In this document: positions 11,191 through 63,422 of the stretch, in pieces | Layout of the letters: every line of letters begins with the position of its first letter | Position numbering within the stretch: position 1 is the stretch's first letter | From: Mesostigma viride | Lineage: Eukaryota > Streptophyta > Mesostigmatophyceae > Mesostigmatales > Mesostigmataceae | DNA length: 64,000 nucleotides | Direction of reading: 5' to 3' | NCBI GenBank assembly: GCA_009746045.1 | Contig: RPFO01000909.1 | Span: 1 to 64,000 of the forward strand | Translations under genes and position numbers: made by a program | The notes under the pieces: generated by a model | What the model was told of the DNA's origin: nothing | What the model saw: the letters and a program-made list of their open reading frames with translations, nothing else | The model's database searches: none

Positions 11191-11876
11191 AATTAATTAA
11201 TAGACACGTGACTGCGTCACGTGAGCATAAGTCCTCAGTGGGAGGGGAACATGGGATGGAATGCATAACATAATCCACTACAACAATAAACAGGTACGGC
11301 GACAGGACGCAACCCTGCCAGACGCCGGTCTGCAGTACGTGGGCATGGCGGGGGAAAGCCGTGTTGAGTGCGCACCGAAGTGGTCGACCCCTCATACTGC
11401 GTGCGGATGACGGTAATCAGGGGAGTGGCGACGCGAGCGCGAGCAAGTACAGCCCATAGAGCGTCCCAGAGGACAGAATCAAAAGCCTTGATGAAGTCGC
11501 ACAGTTTATTGGAGGCGAACGCTGTCTCTGTTAGATCATGAATGCAAAGCATAGGTCGTTCAAGTTCTTGGGATGACTGGGACTGCGTCATGAAAAATCT
11601 CACGAAAAAACATCATGAACTTTTGTACATGTCCGTAAGCTCGTGCGCCGGTCAAATTCCACAGAGCTGCAGTCAGTTCTTGATGGCATCGGCTTCGCAC
11701 AGGATAACTGCAGTGGGATCTGCCTAACTCCCCGTCCCTACCGATCGCCTTCAAGGCCCCTTGTGTTACACCATGGTTCTCCCCTGCCGCCTCGACCTCA
11801 ACCTGACCAAGGAGTCCCACTGACACCACGTGTAAGGGGAGGTGGCACCCCAAAAAATTTAAAAATTGACCTATGC
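11191..11876 (-). mobile_element. LINE fragment C (5'-truncated, rearranged)
   Basis: Tail TTAATTAATTAG at the low-coordinate end, then the CACGTGAC/GTCACGTG hairpin at 11205-11223 as in fragment A. RT sequence FIKAFDSVLWDALWAVLAR follows, matching YIKAFDTVLWEALWAILAL of the intact copy. The higher-coordinate end (11640-11876) is not clearly alignable. Confidence 0.65.
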
Positions 11877-11946
11877 TAATTAATTAATTAATTAATTAAT
11901 TAACTAGCTAACTAACTAATCATTAAAAAAATTAAATTAAATTATA

Positions 11947-11971
11947 ACATGTCTCCGTTGGGAGATCATGT
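11947..11971 (-). other. LINE 3' stem-loop, copy D
   Basis: Plus-strand arms ACATGTCTCC and GGAGATCATGT with loop GTTG: a 10-bp stem with one bulge. Two stem pairs differ from copy B at 10648-10672 and both are compensated. Confidence 0.75.
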
Positions 11972-12068
11972 AGCACATATTCCAGGTTGGATGGGTGGTG
12001 TGGAGGAAGCCGCGTAATCGAACTAACCTAACTCTAAGCTATATCTAGTCTAGAAAAGCCTATCTACG

Positions 12069-15000
12069 CTACTCATCAAAACGGCTCCTCCGTTTGGGGG
12101 GAGGCGGCTTGCCCACAGGGGCTGGCGTGTGCGCCTTGACAATCTTCTTCCACCGCGTCTTGTCTTGCATGGCAGTCCAAAGACGGGAGAGAGAGTGGAT
12201 GCGGTACTCAAACTGGGCTGGGACCACTAGGTCGTCCAGCAACATCTGGGTATAGGTCATGGCATGTTTCCCTACCTTTTTAGGAATGTTCTTGGGGCCA
12301 GGCCAGGTCAAAATGTGCCGCCCCGGTTGGCCGAGCCGCTGGGGACCGGCCAGACCAAGGGCGGTGTCGACCTGGCTGGTGCGAGCAAGATGTCCTACAA
12401 ATGCTATCCTACGCTGTCTAATCTCGTCCGAAATACGCGGCATACCGTGATACAAAGACTCTAAGGACCTACGCTGAGAAAACCCGACATTCAGGACCTG
12501 TCGGAGCATCCGGGTGACCGTGCCGTCTAGCTTGGCTGCCAGTGTTGCCGTGAGTGTCCATGCCTCGGCGCCATACGTGAGCACCGTGAGGACGAGGACC
12601 TTGAAGAGCATGCGCTTGCGGTGCTCGTCCAGGCCCTTGGAGCGCCAGTAGGTGTTGAGCGAACGGAGCTTGGCCCAGGAAAGGCCGATGCGGGTGTCCA
12701 CATCGTCGGCAGTGTCCGGAAGCCAACTCCCCAACAGCTTGAAGCGGTCGCGGAGTGGGACCTCCGTCCCGTCTAGCAGGCGCGGCAGCGGTGGGCGACT
12801 GGAGGCCCCAATCACCATCGCCTCAGTTTTGACACTAATCTCCAACCCCACCGCCCTCGCCTCCAGGCCCAGACAGTCCAGCCAGGTCTGAATGTGCTCG
12901 GGGCGCGCGATGAGGGTGGTGTCGTCCGCATAAATCAGGTCAGCCAGGCGGTAACCCGTGCTAACCCCGCCGTGCCCACGCTCGTTAAGGATGTCCAAGC
13001 CTGGCTCGAACCCCTTAAGAGCAGTAAAGCGCGCACGTGCCTGGCGCATGACGTGGTCCACGACAATAATGAACAGGTATGGAGACAGGACACAACCTTG
13101 CCACACCCCGTGGTGAAGGGGGAATGGTGGGGTGGTGCCTTCCGCAGTCCGCACTACTGCCTGTGAGCCCTCATACAGTCGGCGAATGGCAGCAATAAAC
13201 GCTGGTGGCACGCGGTCCAGAGCTAGGATGGCCCAAAGAGCCTCCCAGAGGACCGTGTCAAAGGCCTTGATATAGTCAACAAAAATGAGGACCAGCGGCA
13301 AACTGTCAGGGGGAAGGCGACGCACCTCCTCCATCAACCGGCGCGCGACAAACACAGCCATGACAGTGTTACGACCACTACGGAAACCCATCTGAGACTC
13401 ACCCAGGTGTGGGTCCAGCGCGGCGCGGAGCCTGTGCAGCATCATGCGCATGAAGACCTTCAGCGCGGCGCTCTGGAGGCAGACACCCCGGTAGTTACCG
13501 GGGTCAGCAGCAGAGCCCTTCTTGTACAGCATGACGCGGATGGCCGTCTGCCACTCAGCAGGCGGAGGCTCGTCAGAGAGCAGGACACGGTTGCAGAACG
13601 CCAGCAGAAGATCCCTAACCGCCAGATCAGGGGTCTTCAGCAGCTCAGCAGAAAGGTGGTCGGCACCGACCGCCGCATCGTACCGCAGGCGAGCAAGGGC
13701 GCCGTCCAATTCCTCCAAAGTGAAGGGGTGGACGACGTCGTTGGTGGCAAGGCAGCCCTCCTTCAAGGCGGGGACTTGGTAGTCCGCGGCCGAGGAGGGG
13801 GGCGCTGGTGGCGGCGGGGGTCCGGCGACCCCGAGGCGGGCGGCCGTCTCGGGGTGAAGCGGCGGGGGGGGGCGCGAGCCCCACCGGTCAAGGAAACATT
13901 GTGGGCCAACCAGCGGTCAAGGCTTACCGGCGCCGTGCCGTCCCCCGTGTGCTCCACCGGGGTGCGCTGCCGCCGGCCGCCGAGCCGGTCGAGGTGGTAC
14001 CACATGTCCTTGCCCTGGTTGCGAGCCTGGCAGGCCTTGGCATCCGCGATGCACTGGGCCGCCTCCGCGTCCTGAGCGTGCTCGTAGGCCTCCACAAGGG
14101 CGGCCTTGAGCAATGGTTTCTGCAGCGGGTCCCGGTTACGCTTGAGGCGGTGCCGGGCGGCCAAGACCTTGGGGTCCTGGCGGTAGAGCGGGCCGGGGCG
14201 GCGGCGGGGCATGACCGGCAGGTGCCGGGCCGCCAGCAACGGGGCACGGGCCGCAAAGCCCGCAAAAATGGCTGCGTTGGGGGCACCATTGTCCAGCTCG
14301 TCGACGTCCGCCCGGGCGTCCAGTGCCGACAGGTACTTCCGTCGGCACCAGTTCCGCTCGTGCTCGGCGTCCGTCCAGTCCTCAGGATCTCCCTTGACCG
14401 GACGTAGAGCAGACCAGTCAGGGCGGACCACTGGGGCGCGGCGCGCGGGGACGTGGAACCGGAGCCGAAGGGTCGCGCGCACCAACCGGTGGTCAGAGCA
14501 CACCGTGGGCGTGTCAAACACTCGGGTGTCCAGAACCGAGGTACACCTGGGCTGCCGTACCACCACGTAGTCCAGACAGGCCTGACGGCCGTTAGGGCCA
14601 CGAAAAGTGACCAAGTCCTGGGAGGGACGTTGGAAGTGGCAGTTGACAGCAACCATCCCGCTATCCCGCAAAAAGGCAGAAAACAGGGGAGTGTTGTCAT
14701 TAGCAGCAGTGTCAGCAGGCGCAAAGCGACTGCCAGCAGTACCCACGGGGAGCGTGGCATTGGCGTCTAGCAGCATAACCAAAAAGTGGCGGGCCGGGGT
14801 GGCCCCCTCAAGGCTATGCAAGTCCTCGAAGAACTTCTGGCGTTCCAACGCAGGTAGACCACTATGGGGTGCGTAGCCCACCCCCACCGTGAGGTGGTGT
14901 TTAGACCGCCCCTCGACGGAGGTGAAGTGTGCTACCATAAGGCGTGGCGTTAGAAACTTAAGCGTGCTGAGGCTAGCAACTGCCAGCGGCGAACACAAAA

Positions 15001-15544
15001 GACCAACACCACCTTGGCCAGACGTACCGCTGCCAGCGAAGAAAAACCGCCAGCCACCCGCCAAGCGATCAGTGCTCACCATGCCAAGTGGCACCGTGCG
15101 GCGGTGTTCCTGGACGCCTAATATAGACACACGATGCTCAATGCAAAATGCGACTAGCTCCTCTACCCGGCAGCTATGGTCGTCATCTAGCAATGTGCGG
15201 GTGTTAAAAGTGGCAAGGGCCAAGGATGCCTGCTGGCCCACCAGGGGAGGACGACGATGGGTGATGGGGGTGGATGCGGCGGGGGGTGGAGGTGGGGGTG
15301 AAACGGAGGGGGGAAGGGAAGCGGTAGAAATAGTGCTTTTCATCGCATTTATTTTGTCCTGCAAGCGTAGGATGCGAGCCTGCCGCTTGCTCGGGGTATT
15401 CGGGGTTGGGGCTGATTGCACAACGCCGAGGCGTAGGTAATCTAGCAAACGTTGGGTTTTACGAATCTGACATTTGACAGATGAGGTTGTGGCCCGAAAT
15501 ACCGGCACCACCATGGCTTTCACCCGACGGTTAGGTCGATGCAT
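12069..15544 (-). CDS. LINE ORF2: APE endonuclease + reverse transcriptase, split by one frameshift
   Basis: The protein nicks target DNA and reverse-transcribes the element RNA. The first frame, ATG at 15544 to a stop at 13763, carries a basic start, then the endonuclease: LATFNTRTL, VQEHRR, GVGYAPHSG, LDANATLP, CLDYVVV and SDHRLVRATLRL (Mg-binding Asn/Glu, Asp-x-Asn and Ser-Asp-His). The second frame, about 13870 to 12069, carries the RT: GADHLSAELLK, NYRGVCLQS, GFRSGRN, FVDYIKAFD, WQGCVLSPYLF and LIYADDTTLI, followed by the thumb and RRIAFVGHLART. The two frames are joined by a -1 shift, best placed in the C9 run (13864-13872 as G on plus), where proline codons line up in both frames. Combined length is about 1,150 residues, normal for a LINE ORF2 of this type. 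Confidence 0.9.
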
Positions 15545-15831
15545 GGTAGTGGAACGGGACTGTTTAGAGGCTGTCCCCGAAGCCTGTTAGCCGCGAGCCG
15601 ACGAGGAAGGTTGTCTACCTACTGTCTACCAACAGAGGCAGCACCCTTCTGGCTAGACACCTGACGAGACTCCGCTCCGGGGGTGTTAATCGGAACACCT
15701 GTAATCCTCTGCCCACAAGAATGCTGCGAAGGAGCCATCCTGAAGCAGACGCAGCTTAATGCGCTTACCCGGGGTCTCGTGCTCCTTGGCTGCCTGGACG
15801 ATGGTGCTGTTCCACACCGCGCTCCTCGCCT

Positions 15832-16793
15832 TCAGTTGGCCGGCGTGTAGTCCTCGTCGAGGCTGAACTCACCACGCTGGAGCAGTCGACGTGCTCCCAG
15901 AACGAGACGTTTGTCGTGCATGGAGGCCATGGTGACGACGACCAGGCCCAGAGGGCCTGGCAGCCGAATGGCACGTTCAATGGCAACACGGTTCTGGAGC
16001 TGCAGCTTCCCCAGAAACGCTGGGCCGCGCAGCTCCTCGGCAAGTGAGTGTGCTGTCTCCTGTGCTGCCGTGCCTTTCTGGAATCCTTTGATTACCATAT
16101 TGCGTTGGCGTTGCTGCACTGCATTCTGGGTGACCGCAGCGGTAGCTGCAGACTTGGCCGCCTGCTGAACGATGGTGGTCAGCTGCTTGCCGGTGACATC
16201 GGCAAACGTGGTAGTTTTGGCAGGGGCTGCCATGGCTTTCTTCAGCTCCAGCATCGTCTCCTTCAGGACCTTAATGTCGCCCTGCACGGTCGTAAAAGAC
16301 TGTGCGAGGTCCTGCAGCGGCACGGTAAGATCGGTCGCGGGGGCTGGCCTGGCGATGGGTGTCGCCGGCAGCTCGACAGTTCAGAGCAGCACGAAATAAG
16401 ACATGCAAGACGCAAATCCTTGGGCTCCACTAAATCCCGAATGGTATCCGAAGGAGCGTCCATAACCTGGCCGGTGCGAGGGTGGCGAATCGAGGCGTTG
16501 TGTTCGTAGCGGAGCTGCAGCACGCGTCGCACCTCGGCGTCGCTGAAGCCGAGGAAGGCAGCGATGTCGTCCAGGCTCAAACGTGCGCCTGGCATGTAGA
16601 ATGAGGAAGAAATGGAGTCCGGCAAGGAGGTTTCAACCGCTATCGGAGTTGCTTCCGAAGTCGCTGCCGAAGTCTTGGTGCGCTTGTTAGCGGCTTTCTT
16701 GGCGGCGGCATTTTCGCTGGCGATTTTGTTTGCAGCAAGTTTGTCATCGATAGACTCGTCAGCAAGAACTGAAGACGATGCGGGGGCCTCCAT
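15832..16793 (-). CDS. LINE ORF1: nucleic-acid-binding protein, split by one frameshift
   Basis: The ATG at 16793 starts an Ala/Lys-rich N terminus, then LSLDDIAAFLGFSD and a segment ending near 16380. The product continues in another frame from about 16370 with TPIARPAPATDLTVPLQDL, a short coiled-coil-like stretch (VQGDIKVLKETMLELKKA), then an RRM-like core start NMVIKGFQKG and an end LDEDYTPAN. In L1-type ORF1 proteins the order is coiled coil, RRM and a C-terminal domain ending in a similar DEDxTP motif, so I read this as that architecture. The switch lies between about 16370 and 16395; which base is wrong or missing cannot be told. Confidence 0.75.
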
Positions 16794-16870
16794 GGCTACG
16801 TTTAATAGCACCTAGACGATGGCAGGGGGCGCAGGCGCACGGCTCACGTGCGTGGTGCCGCCATAACGTG

Positions 16871-17045
16871 CAGAAAAATAGCTAAAATAACTAATCATGA
16901 CCCCAACCATACAGTCACTAGATCGAGGGGCCCGTATATCAAGGAGACAACCAGCCCGTATATAATCCTCATCCGAGCTGTCCTCTTACTGTGTTGGCAG
17001 GCGAGGCAGTAGTGTGGCGGATATCCTCAGGGGATAAAATTTCCA
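16871..17045 (-). mobile_element. 3' end of another LINE (fragment F)
   Basis: 16898-17040 resembles 50610-50712, the 3' UTR of LINE E (shared CCCCAACCAT, GAGCTGTCCTCT and TAGTGTGGCGG). It begins with an AT-rich tail-like stretch AAATAGCTAAAATAACTAATC. So LINE D seems to have inserted next to an older LINE in the same orientation. Confidence 0.6.
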
Positions 17046-17960
17046 AGTTAATCTTATATTGGTAATTTAATTTGGTATGTTGGCGTCGCTGAGTCACTTG
17101 CCTAAAAGAGCAAGTGGCTTGCACACGTACTATGTGCACTAGGCATTGCGTCAACAGAAGGTGCTTTTGCATGTCCACATCCATGGGTCATGCTGCATTT
17201 GGTCATGACATGCGTGCCGGCGTGGCGATGCAGAGGCGCACGCCAGTACGCAAGGTGCCGTTAGTTAGTAAAATTGTGGCACTACTAAGTGACACAATAA
17301 GTTGCCTCCGGGTATAACCTTCAGCACACTAGATATTTGCCGTTGCCTTCAGCCCAGATGGTACCAGCAGGTCTGAGATCCACAGCTAGCCACCTACCAA
17401 GTCTCATTGGGCTGAAATAGGGACAATGAGCCGTAATATGACCCGGCCCTTTACACCGGAATAGCCCAAGCATGAGAAAACTCTTAGCACAGGTGATAGG
17501 TACATAGACATGTGAGCCAAGAAGGCCTCTGCAACAACCCCAGATAACTACACTATCCAAAAGAAAACACACTCACAACAAAAGCAAAGAAAACTACGCC
17601 TTAGCAAGAACGACCCCAGACACCATTACTAATCCAAAAAGAACAAACACAACATGAAAAGCAAACAAGACTACTCCAAAGACGTTGTATGTTGATGTCG
17701 CCTCAGTGGTAGGTATAACTGGACATGCTGAGTGTCCGCCGGTTATGTCAACATGCCAGGCAGGCAAGCCTTAACTCTACAGAGAACATCTTGAAACCTC
17801 GGAAAAACAAACGCAACGGTGGCCGTGCAGTCTTAGCAGTCTACTCCTTGGCTCATCAACCGGACGGCCCGACAGGCCCAGAAGTGTCACAAAGGGTTTT
17901 ATATCCGGAACACTCAAGTGAAGATTTGAGAATGAAACAAGAAACTCGCGCTTGTTCTCT
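17046..17960. other. Region between LINE cluster and next gene end, nothing recognised
   Basis: AT-richer sequence without an element or coding segment I can support. It should include the 3' UTR of the large minus-strand gene ending at 17961. Confidence 0.45.
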
Positions 17961-58833
<40,873 letters not shown>

Positions 58834-59533
58834 CTGCGGTCATTGGGACGTGGTTGGATGGGTGGGGCCGGGCCAATACAGGGCGGGGGGTGGGGGGACG
58901 CGGGGGATACTGTAGTGTTGGGGCAAATCATCTCAGATTTACGTCATATACCCCATCAGAAAAAAACTATACAATGGTAAGATTACATCACAGTCTATGC
59001 GACACCATACGCTGTGCCACCTCTAGCAACTACGGGATGACGCTGGCTAAGGATTATCAGCCTACCATCAATCCCTAACTAAGCCCCCTACAGGGCTCGG
59101 CACCCAGATATATATAGTATATATCCGCCGCACCGCACCCAACACGATCCGTCACACACTCACACCACATACTAGTAATGGTGGACAAGTTATGTAGACT
59201 CTTGCCAAGCACACGTGTCTCTGAAGGGTGACTGTAGTGCAAAAAATTGTACATAGTACAGCATTGTGCTAGAGTATCTGTGCACAGTATACAGCAGCTA
59301 GCAAAACTGTAGCGATTCGTACTTACACTGACATGAACTCCGCGCCCTCTTGCTTGGGCATACATACTGGGATGACCACACACCCACCAAAAACTGGAAA
59401 ACAACAGATCCAGTTCCATGGCTGCAGCCGGTCAAGGCAGTCGGGTAATTATTTACAACGGTAAGTTCCCCGGCTTTTCTGTTGTTTGAATCCTTGTGTA
59501 ACAGTGAAAAGTGACATTTACGCACTCTTACAT

Positions 59534-59573
59534 CCAGGTCGAGTTGAGTTGAGTTGAGATGAGTTGAGTTGAG
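59534..59573 (+). repeat. (GAGTT)n pentanucleotide, about 7 units
   Basis: GAGTTGAGTT with one GAGAT variant, just before the family X element. Confidence 0.9.
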
Positions 59574-59590
59574 TTAGAAGTTGCATTTTT

Positions 59591-61635
59591 GAGCTATTTG
59601 CTCATTTTATAGTTATGTTGCGGCGGGCTCAAAGGGCGCCGATCTGCCGCCTGTAGCGTAGCTCTACCGTACGTCACCTACACCATGTAAGGTGCTTGTT
59701 GTTACATAGGACTAGAGAGAAGGGGACCGGCGTTGCGTCGGTACTAGTGCCTGCTGGCAACCGTGCCCGCCCTTGATTGAGGGGGGCGCGGCGCCTTGAG
59801 ACATGTGCTTTGTTTTTCATTTTCACACCGTACTTAGAGAGTGGCGTGGTGAACGTAGGGAGGCCTTTTTGCAGCTTGCAACTTTCCAATGTGCATGAGG
59901 AAAGGTGGGCTGGCCGCTAGCGGGGCCGCTTTGCAGCCACCATGGCTGTTACACCCAATGTAAGTCGACGTTGCCAGCCTCCCCGTGATGCGGATAGGTG
60001 ACCCGCTGTTTTTCGAAATATTGGTGAAGGGTTGTAGTGCTGGTCCTAGGGTGTTCCCCCATGGCGCTGGGGTGCGCAAGCCGGGCTCCAGTTGGGAGCC
60101 CGTAGTGACTTTTGAAAGTCAAGGAAGAGGGAAGGTTTTAGAGGTGGATTTTGGCGGAGAGCCCTGCGAAAGGACAGCGCGAAAAAAGGGGGGTGCACCA
60201 ATGGCAGCGGCTGCCGTGGGTCGGGGGAGTCCTGTCGGCAAGGGGAGGGCGGCAGGCGCCCTGTACCCTCTTGGCGCTCTGGCGAGCAGGCCTCTACTGC
60301 CCTTGGCGATAAGGGAGAGGTGGGAAGCTGCGGAAAACCGTGGGAATTCATGCGCACTTATAAAAACTCTTTGAAAAATGCTACAGTGCCTGGCAAGCCT
60401 GGAAAATTTTTTTCCCCTCGAGGGGGGCGCTGGAAAACGGCAGTGGGGTCGGGGGTTGTTTTAAGAAAATGCATTACATGTCATCATAAATCTCGACTCA
60501 GATGCGGCTGCGTCAAGGCGCGTTCACGACACCATGGCGATGGAGAGCCTTGGCGCTAGGAGGTCCACAGCCATCATTATCATCACGATGGGGGGGATGT
60601 ACAGCCGGTGGCAGCGGCTCTACCCTCGGGAAATCCCAGCGGCTTTGCCGGTGGGCTGGTGCTGGTGGTTGGGTGAGCTGGAGACGTTCCCAGGTGCATG
60701 GCATACAGTAAGTCCTAAAGTGGCAGCACTGGGATGCGACCCTCTAATAAGGGGAACGCACGTGGCTCCGCCCTGCGTCCGCCGGGAAACCGTAGCGGCC
60801 GCACCGGGGCGGGAAGGGGGGCATCATCATGCCAACAAGAGCCCAGCATTCCAAGTGGTTGCGTTCCTACCACCAGGGAGCCCTGGAAACGGCCTAGGTG
60901 GCCAGAGATGGAGATGTGGGACAAGATTCGACCAAGGGGGCATGTGCTGGGCCCCAGCATGGTGAACTGGCCTAACTTGACAATGACTTGTACAATGATT
61001 TGGAGGGTGTGGCTAGGCTCAACTGTTAAAGCCTGCACACAATTATTGTAATAAACTTGTTTCTCTGGTAGGAAGGCACTCCAATGGACCTTAGCTTCAG
61101 CAGCTATTTTTCGAGCTATTTGCTCATTTTATAGTTATGTTGCGGCGGGCTCAAAGGGGGCCGATCTGCCGCCTGTAGCGAAGCTCTACCGTACGTCACC
61201 TACACCATGTAAGGTGCTTGTTGTTACATATGACTATGTAGAGAGAAGGGGACCGGCGTTGCGCCGGTACTAGTGCCTGTTGGCAACCGTGCCCGCCCTT
61301 GAGAGGGGGGCGCGAGAGGGGGGCGCGGCGCCTTGAGACATGTGCTTTGTTTTCCATTTCACACCGTACTTAGAGTGGTGTGGTGAACGTAGGGAGGCCT
61401 TTTTGCAGCTCCCACCCACCCACCCTCGCTGCTGTTGGGGACAAGATTGGACCAAGGGGGCATGTGCTGGGCACCAGCATGGTGAACTGGCCTTAGTAAC
61501 TTTTTGACAATGACTTGTGCGATGATTTGGAGGGTGTGGCTAGGCTCAACTGTTGAAGCCTGCACACACACTTATTGTAACAAACTTGTTTGTCTGGTAG
61601 GAAAGCACTCCAATGGACCTTAGCTTCAGCACCTA
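59591..61635 (+). mobile_element. A-B-C/A-y-C element, family X copy 2
   Basis: Long unit: A 59591-59876, B 59877-60917, C 60918-61108. Short unit: A 61113-61410, y 61411-61437, C 61438-61635. The order and block edges are the same as at 29.8-32.1 kb, with about 85% similarity by eye. C contains TTGTAATAAAC, including the green-algal poly(A) signal TGTAA. B has shortened relative to copy 1 and no frame is conserved between them. Confidence 0.88.
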
Positions 61636-63211
61636 TACATTGATTTGTGAATTATACTGGGAATGAATCTGTTCCTGAGTGTTTGATTTATCAGTGCGTG
61701 CCGAGAAGTTGTTTGGCCCAGGCTTATTGCGGACAGTGGCATGCCTACTTTGCTGACGGTTTTATTTGTGCTTCCGCTCTGACCACCATGACAGAGCCGT
61801 TGGGGGTGTTTGTGCCATCCGGGCTAAAATTTAACGTAACGTGCACGGATCGATTCTAGTGTGATAGAAGTTTGAGGTCCATGCCACGCGTCACAATTAT
61901 TTGGACCGCTGCGTTGCGTCCGAGGGCTATTTACTAGCCACGCGGACCGTTGTATGTTTGCTGACAGACTTTTGCTGTGCGTACGGTGTTAGTATGAACC
62001 AGTACGGTACCTAGAGTAGTATTTTGGATTTTCTCCTGAATTTTCAGTCCATTGCATGCTTTATTGTCCAAGTCCTTGGACCTGTAATGCGTTTGGGCCT
62101 TGGCGCCCCGCCAGTGTTTTTTTTTTGTCTTTTGCCGCATGACATGGAGTGTGAGTGTACCTTTGTGCGTGCGCGCCGTGCTTCATGCACCTATTATGCT
62201 TGGTGCTGCCTTGAAGGCATGCACTTGCCGCTTTGTCCCAGTATGCTAAGCGCCGCGTCTCCTTTTTTTAGTCTTTGCATGGTTTTGTATTACGCCGCGC
62301 CTAACGTATGCTAACTTATGTGTTGAGCGCGGCGGCCGCTCTTTGTGGCACAATCCCTTGGATGTGTGCAGGTGGAATTTATCATGCCGGGAGGTCTCAG
62401 GTCGTAGATTTCTGTGTCGATGGGTCCACTGGTAAATCAACAGCCGCCACTGAGATCTCAGGACAAAAGCGATGCGCATGTGCACTTTGACTTACTCTCG
62501 TGTGTTCTTCGCAGCTTAAATATGTAGAGAGCATCACGGGTTCATGCCATGGAGCCCTGTGATCAGCGGGTCTCGACACAACTGTTAATGATGCTATGGT
62601 TTAATAAAAGCATGGCTATACATATTACAATTTGTATTGGAAAGATCGTATTGATTCCTCAAATATTTACTCGGTTTGTGCAACAATTTACGCGGACAAA
62701 GGCTTTTCCTGAAGGTCCTTAAATTTGGCAGCTGGTACGTACGTTGGGAACTTCCGAGTGTTATGTCCGGACTGACTTATATGCGGTCTGCAGGCCGCCT
62801 GTGGACCGGTTTCTGAGACGGTCCGAATTCAGTGTGTATAAGTGCAAATGTAGGTTGCATCTTTCTTAATAACAATGCACAATGTGGGGGCGGCGACATT
62901 GAGAAGAAATCGACACCAGTCTAATGGAGTCATACTAGACAGGTGGCTGAAATGTAAGCATCGACATGTGCAAATAAATATCAGCACATATATAGGATAG
63001 TCGTTTCACTCTGCTGTAAGTAATTATATTTTTAACATATATAGGATAGTCGACACATTTATGCGGACATATTTCCGGCATCCAAATAACTAAGTCACTA
63101 GAAATCTCGAGGTACTGAGGGCCCTGGGGGCCGTAGCAACCAAATGTAGTGCCGGAATCACAACTTCGGCACCCTGGCAATACTGCATATTTTTGTATAC
63201 GTAGACTATCA
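61636..63211. other. No feature recognised
   Basis: Ordinary-looking sequence. A 70-codon frame at 61647-61859 and small frames near 62.3-62.6 kb have no recognisable domain or exon context. Confidence 0.4.
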
Positions 63212-63422
63212 GTTTTCTCTGAACATACTTTAATTAACGCATGCCGGGAAGATAGGGCCGCTATGCCTTGGTCTGCATGTGGAAGGCTGTCTGCGACATG
63301 GGCTGACGAATTCGATTTGTGCAAAGGGTTTCATGCTCGCCTGAATTTTCCTTGGATGACCCAGTTGTTTATAAGGGTCAGTGGCTATTAATTAGTGGTC
63401 CGAGAAAATTAATTGTAGGTTT
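63212..63422 (+). mobile_element. Family Z block A fragment
   Basis: ATCAGTTTTCTCTGAA at the start, then TTTAATTAACGCATGC, ATGCCTTGGTCTGCATGTGG and TTATAAGGGTCAGTGGC, as in 38296 and 39880. About 210 bases, then unrelated sequence. Confidence 0.9.

Larger units (their letters stand above)
11877..16870 (-). mobile_element. Near-complete non-LTR retrotransposon (LINE D), two ORFs
   Basis: Minus-strand element of about 5 kb: ORF1 (16793-15832), a 290-base gap, ORF2 with APE-type endonuclease and reverse transcriptase (15544-12069), a short 3' UTR with a stem-loop, and a TTAA-type microsatellite tail (11877-11915). The clade is unresolved. The YADD box, the GVWQGCVLSPYLF motif and the RRIAFVGHLAR tail place it among APE-endonuclease LINEs, but no C-terminal zinc knuckle is visible. 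Both ORFs carry one frameshift, so this copy is recently dead or misread at two homopolymer/junction sites. Confidence 0.93.

Noticed and set aside
13407..14770. Plus-strand frames of 80-220 codons opposite the LINE
   Set aside because: Shadows of the GC-rich ORF2 on the other strand; ORF2 motifs are decisive.
59327..59393. Candidate minus-strand exon before the first LRR
   Set aside because: 67 bases, phase does not match the LRR series and the sequence has no LRR features.
61647..61859. 70-codon cysteine-containing plus-strand frame
   Set aside because: No domain, no splice context and no second copy; cannot be told from chance.
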